Shown in pieces: positions 49,859-50,000 of a stretch of DNA of 50,000 nt. The translations under genes and the position numbers were made by a program. The stretch is from Paulinella micropora. Taxonomy: Eukaryota; Cercozoa; Imbricatea; Euglyphida; Paulinellidae. The notes beneath the pieces were generated by a model, which was not told the origin of the DNA, did not search any database, and worked only from the letters and a program-made list of their open reading frames with translations. Position 1 is the first letter of the stretch, and each line of letters opens with the position of its first letter. The DNA lies in NCBI GenBank assembly GCA_019918135.1, contig WBZZ01000599.1:27501-77500 (forward strand). Direction: 5' to 3'.

Positions 49859-50000
49859 GGACACCGTGATAGCCCAGTGGTCAAGTTCTACCATCTGGGC
49901 CCTGTCGCCAGTTCGATTCCCGTCGGTGCCACCAGTATTTTCATTGAACATACCGGTCCGTCTGGAAGTGTTGGAACTGCCCGTGCGGGGGTGTCATAAG
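49859..50000 (+). mobile_element. SINE-1 copy q, cut by window end
   Basis: Head and one module present; continues past the window. Confidence 0.9.

Noticed and set aside
33869..49999. Functional tRNA genes at the tRNA-like heads (A and B boxes present)
   Set aside because: The T-stem has mismatches, most heads have a broken first acceptor pair, and all copies are fused to the same SINE body; they are SINE heads.

Overview
This is eukaryotic DNA that is almost entirely repeats and retroelements. The evidence is polymerase-III-type tRNA-derived SINEs, APE-endonuclease LINEs, Ty1/copia elements, AATAAA signals, GT-AG introns and huge microsatellites. I cannot name the organism; a protist, alga or simple metazoan-lineage genome would fit. 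There is no prokaryotic signature.

Layout. 1-7145: two head-to-tail copies of an A-rich LINE (LINE-A). The first is cut by the window edge and frameshifted; the second has intact ORF1 (1956-3467) and ORF2 (3468-6518). 7299-10325: the only good candidate for a host gene. It has a TATA box, a donor-ended leader exon, four phase-compatible coding pieces (8476-8537, 8725-8788, 9157-9281, 9640-10117; 242 aa) and a poly(A) signal, with introns made largely of TATG/CATA microsatellites. 10600-33200: a three-layer nest. An old LTR element (LTR-3, degraded gag, palindromic satellite, possible CACTA transposase debris) holds a minus-strand Copia element (Copia-2, LTRs 17232-17497 and 32222-32484). Copia-2 in turn holds a younger minus-strand Copia element (Copia-1, LTRs 17977-18423 and 25545-25991, target duplication CTATG). 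33.8-50 kb: a mosaic of elements joined by (TAA)n/(ATT)n tracts. It contains about 17 copies of a tRNA-derived SINE (SINE-1), three copies of SINE-2, shorter SINEs, a GC-rich minisatellite family and a 6.1-kb minus-strand LINE (LINE-B, 38079-44191).

How the parts work together. The most interesting signal is that LINE-B and at least four otherwise unrelated short elements end in the same 3' module: ATGGAGGCNCATG, then a small hairpin whose stem bases change but stay paired, then about 35 nt, then (ATT)n. In LINE-B this module is also the last 12 codons of the reverse-transcriptase ORF. This is the signature of a LINE whose 3'-end recognition signal has been copied by a set of SINEs. In the Copia nest, both elements carry, beside the 5' LTR, a primer-binding site complementary to the anticodon arm of tRNA-Met. 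This implies Drosophila-copia-like half-tRNA priming and places an ATG inside the primer site. Copia-1 also carries a MYND-like zinc finger between gag and protease.
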